Both the position numbers and the translations under genes were made by a program. From Mariprofundus sp. (GTDB lineage Bacteria > Pseudomonadota > Zetaproteobacteria > Mariprofundales > Mariprofundaceae), in the NCBI GenBank assembly GCA_021772775.1, contig JAJFLH010000025.1, positions 38,494 to 102,493 of the forward strand: 64,000 nucleotides of DNA, written 5' to 3'. Position 1 is the first letter of the stretch; each line of letters opens with the position of its first letter. Shown here one piece after another: positions 62,497 through 64,000 of this stretch. The notes below the pieces were generated by a model. The model was given only the letters and a program-made list of their open reading frames with translations. It did no database searches and had not been told where the DNA came from.

Positions 62497-63558
62497 ATGC
62501 CAATGATTGAGCTAGGTTTTGATAGTTGGTTCGAAGATCAGGCGAAAGAGCTATGCAGCCTGAATCATCCTCTTGCCCGCGTGATTGCGGTAGATCGTGG
62601 TGCATTCATTGTAAATGATGGAGAGAAAGAGTTTTCCGCAGCGGTGCTGAGGAAGTTTATTCAGGCCACGGAATCTGCTGCTGACTTCCCCTGTGTTGGT
62701 GATTGGGTCTGCATTGAACATCACAACGCAGATAATTTTCCCACTATTCATCATATCCTGCCCAGAAAGACCCTCTTACGCAGAAAAACTGCGGGAGAGG
62801 AGATCAAGCCTCAAATGTTGGGGGCCAATATTGATGTCGCCTTCATTGTGCAATCATGCCACCTGGACTTTAATATGCGCCGGCTTGAGCGCTATCTGGT
62901 CATGATCAATGAAGGGCATATTGAACCGGTACTGCTGCTAACCAAAACAGATCTGATCACGCCTGAAAAGCTATTGCACATGATTGCGGAAATTCGACAT
63001 GCCGGCATTAAGAATAAAATCATCGCTCTAAGCAATGTGAGCGGTGATGGCCTAGAGCAGCTGCGTGAAAGCATCGAAGCCAGAAATACCTACTGCCTGC
63101 TCGGCTCCTCTGGCGTCGGTAAAACCACCATCATTAACCAGCTCATTGGCAAGCCTGTTTTTGAAACGCAAACAGTGAGTTCCACAGGTGAAGGGCGCCA
63201 CACCACTGTACGCCGCTATCTCACCAAGCTTGAAGGTGGTGCGATGTTCATCGATATGCCGGGCATTCGGGAACTGGGCATTGCCAGTGCAGACGAAGGC
63301 ATTGAGAGCAGTTTCACAGACATTTTGGATTTGGCTCAACAGTGTCGATTCTCCAACTGCACCCACACCAATGAACCCGGCTGCGCTATTCTGCAGGCCA
63401 TCGCCAACAACGAAATGGATCAAGCGCACTATCGAAACTACCTCAAACTCAAAAAAGAGTCCGAAAGTAATGAAAAGTCCTACCTCGCCAAACAACGAAA
63501 GGTAAAGAATACAAGTCGTGCCAACCCCATCAAAACAAAACATAAGAAAAAGTATTAA
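62497..63558 (+). CDS. rsgA: Ribosome small subunit-dependent GTPase RsgA
   Basis: Late-acting GTPase in 30S subunit maturation. The 353-residue protein has an OB-fold domain (about 20-100; DRGAFIVNDGEK; VGDWVCIE), the circularly permuted GTPase domain (LLTKTDLI as G4 first, then GSSGVGKTTIINQLIG for G1, TTVRRYL for G2, DMPGIREL for G3) and a C-terminal zinc domain with CRFSNCTHTNEPGCAILQ (C, C, H, C ligands). The start at 62497 has no strong ribosome-binding site; ATG 62503 is possible. The tail is unusually basic (KQRKVKNTSRANPIKTKHKK). Confidence 0.96.
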   Translation: MPMIELGFDSWFEDQAKELCSLNHPLARVIAVDRGAFIVNDGEKEFSAAVLRKFIQATESAADFPCVGDWVCIEHHNADNFPTIHHILPRKTLLRRKTAGEEIKPQMLGANIDVAFIVQSCHLDFNMRRLERYLVMINEGHIEPVLLLTKTDLITPEKLLHMIAEIRHAGIKNKIIALSNVSGDGLEQLRESIEARNTYCLLGSSGVGKTTIINQLIGKPVFETQTVSSTGEGRHTTVRRYLTKLEGGAMFIDMPGIRELGIASADEGIESSFTDILDLAQQCRFSNCTHTNEPGCAILQAIANNEMDQAHYRNYLKLKKESESNEKSYLAKQRKVKNTSRANPIKTKHKKKY

Positions 63559-63781
63559 CTGATATAACTTTCCCAGCTGACCGACTGACAATCTCAACCA
63601 ACATCGGAGACTCATCCCTATAATATTCCCCTAACTTTAAAGAAGTTAAAAAGCATAGACCTTGCTTTGAGTCTTTTGTTAATGCCCTGCATGACTGAAT
63701 TGTTGCCGTGAGTTGCTATGCTAGTGATCGTAGATTCCTACTTTCTTGCGTTCCCACAATTCGACAGCAGAAAAAAAAGGG

Positions 63782-64000
63782 GTCAGATACTTTCTTGAGG
63801 CAATTACATCGCGAGGCTGGAAGGCAGGAAAGTTCACCAAGCAGGATTTCCGTTATTTACCTGAGACTGATGAATACCTATGCCCGTCTGGTGAACGCTT
63901 GTACTGGCATTTCACAACCAAGGAAAGTGGGAGGAATTTGCGTTCATACTGGAATCGCGCTGCCTGCCGAAACTGTGCAATCAAAGAACAATGTTCACCC
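63782..64000 (+). pseudogene. IS1182-family transposase fragment, 5'-truncated, runs off right edge
   Basis: The open frame from 63782 translates to GWKAGKFTKQDFRYL (from 63815) and then CPSGERLYWHFTTKESGRNL and NRAACRNCAIKEQC. This matches the mid-part of IS1182-family (DDE, DUF772-type) transposases, with the zinc-like CxxC pattern (CRNC, QCS) and the CP-x-GE motif. The family N-terminus (DUF772, about 200 residues) is missing: sequence left of 63782 is unrelated. A run of A followed by GGGGTCAGA lies immediately upstream (63771-63786). The part in view is open to the edge, so the right end is not known. Confidence 0.8.

Noticed and set aside
1..64000. CRISPR arrays, tRNA or rRNA genes, prophage
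   Set aside because: No regularly spaced repeats, tRNA-like folds, rRNA stretches or phage gene clusters were seen.

Overview
The window is 64 kb of dense bacterial chromosome of moderate GC content, with short intergenic gaps and genes on both strands. The gene content points to a Gram-negative, microaerobic proteobacterium. It has a complete cbb3-type cytochrome oxidase locus (ccoNOQP plus assembly genes ccoGHIS), outer-membrane and lipoprotein genes, periplasmic methionine sulfoxide reductases, UbiG, and a very large share of signal-transduction genes (hybrid histidine kinases and cyclic-di-GMP proteins). A zetaproteobacterium (Mariprofundus-like iron oxidiser) is my best guess, but this is an inference from gene content and style and nothing in the window proves it.

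Layout. 0-5 kb: glyQ-glyS (glyS runs off the left edge), a small palindromic repeat, maeB, and a divergent panE-like gene. 5-9.2 kb: a LapG/LapD pair (periplasmic protease plus degenerate c-di-GMP receptor) and nnrS. 9.4-18.8 kb: ccoNOQP with a 37-codon membrane peptide gene directly behind ccoP, a strong terminator, then ccoG-ccoH-ccoI, an opposing cytochrome c gene, ccoS and a SafE-like membrane protein. 18.8-25.6 kb (minus strand): a hybrid kinase with a periplasmic binding protein 12 bases upstream, a hypothetical membrane protein, and two Lcl/DUF1566 proteins, one a Calx-beta lipoprotein. 25.9-29.6 kb: srkA, a Bax-like hydrolase, dnaQ, ubiG. 29.7-39.7 kb: an EAL/HDOD protein, an orphan Dpp-type permease pair, a hemerythrin-fused hybrid kinase, nagZ, a MoeB-rhodanese fusion, a stand-alone HPt protein and a REC-PAS-GGDEF-EAL protein. 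40-48 kb: rpsO-pnp, a roughly 300-base structured non-coding stretch, yciH, msrA-msrB, aroB, a divergent cobT-like gene, and an M48 protease. 48.5-52.2 kb (minus): OmpA-type lipoprotein, a small lipoprotein, rhlE-yaeQ-trmB. 52.7-61.5 kb: a 1286-residue NIT-domain hybrid kinase coupled to a Tsx/OmpK-like porin, then an overlapping pair of a REC-PAS-GGDEF protein and a REC-PAS-kinase-REC protein. 61.6-63.6 kb: djlA-like and rsgA. The right edge holds a 5'-truncated IS1182-family transposase fragment.

How the parts fit. The respiratory block makes and matures a high-affinity oxygen reductase. Around it sit several plausible gas or redox sensors (hemerythrin kinase, NnrS, NIT kinase) and at least five GGDEF/EAL-type proteins, so low-oxygen respiration and c-di-GMP-controlled attachment appear to be heavily wired in this part of the chromosome. 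The least explained items are the structured region after pnp, the peptide gene behind ccoP, the binding protein-kinase unit, the divergent CobT, and several genes whose -10 element lies 5-8 bases from the start codon (candidate leaderless mRNAs). No CRISPR array, prophage, tRNA or rRNA gene was seen.
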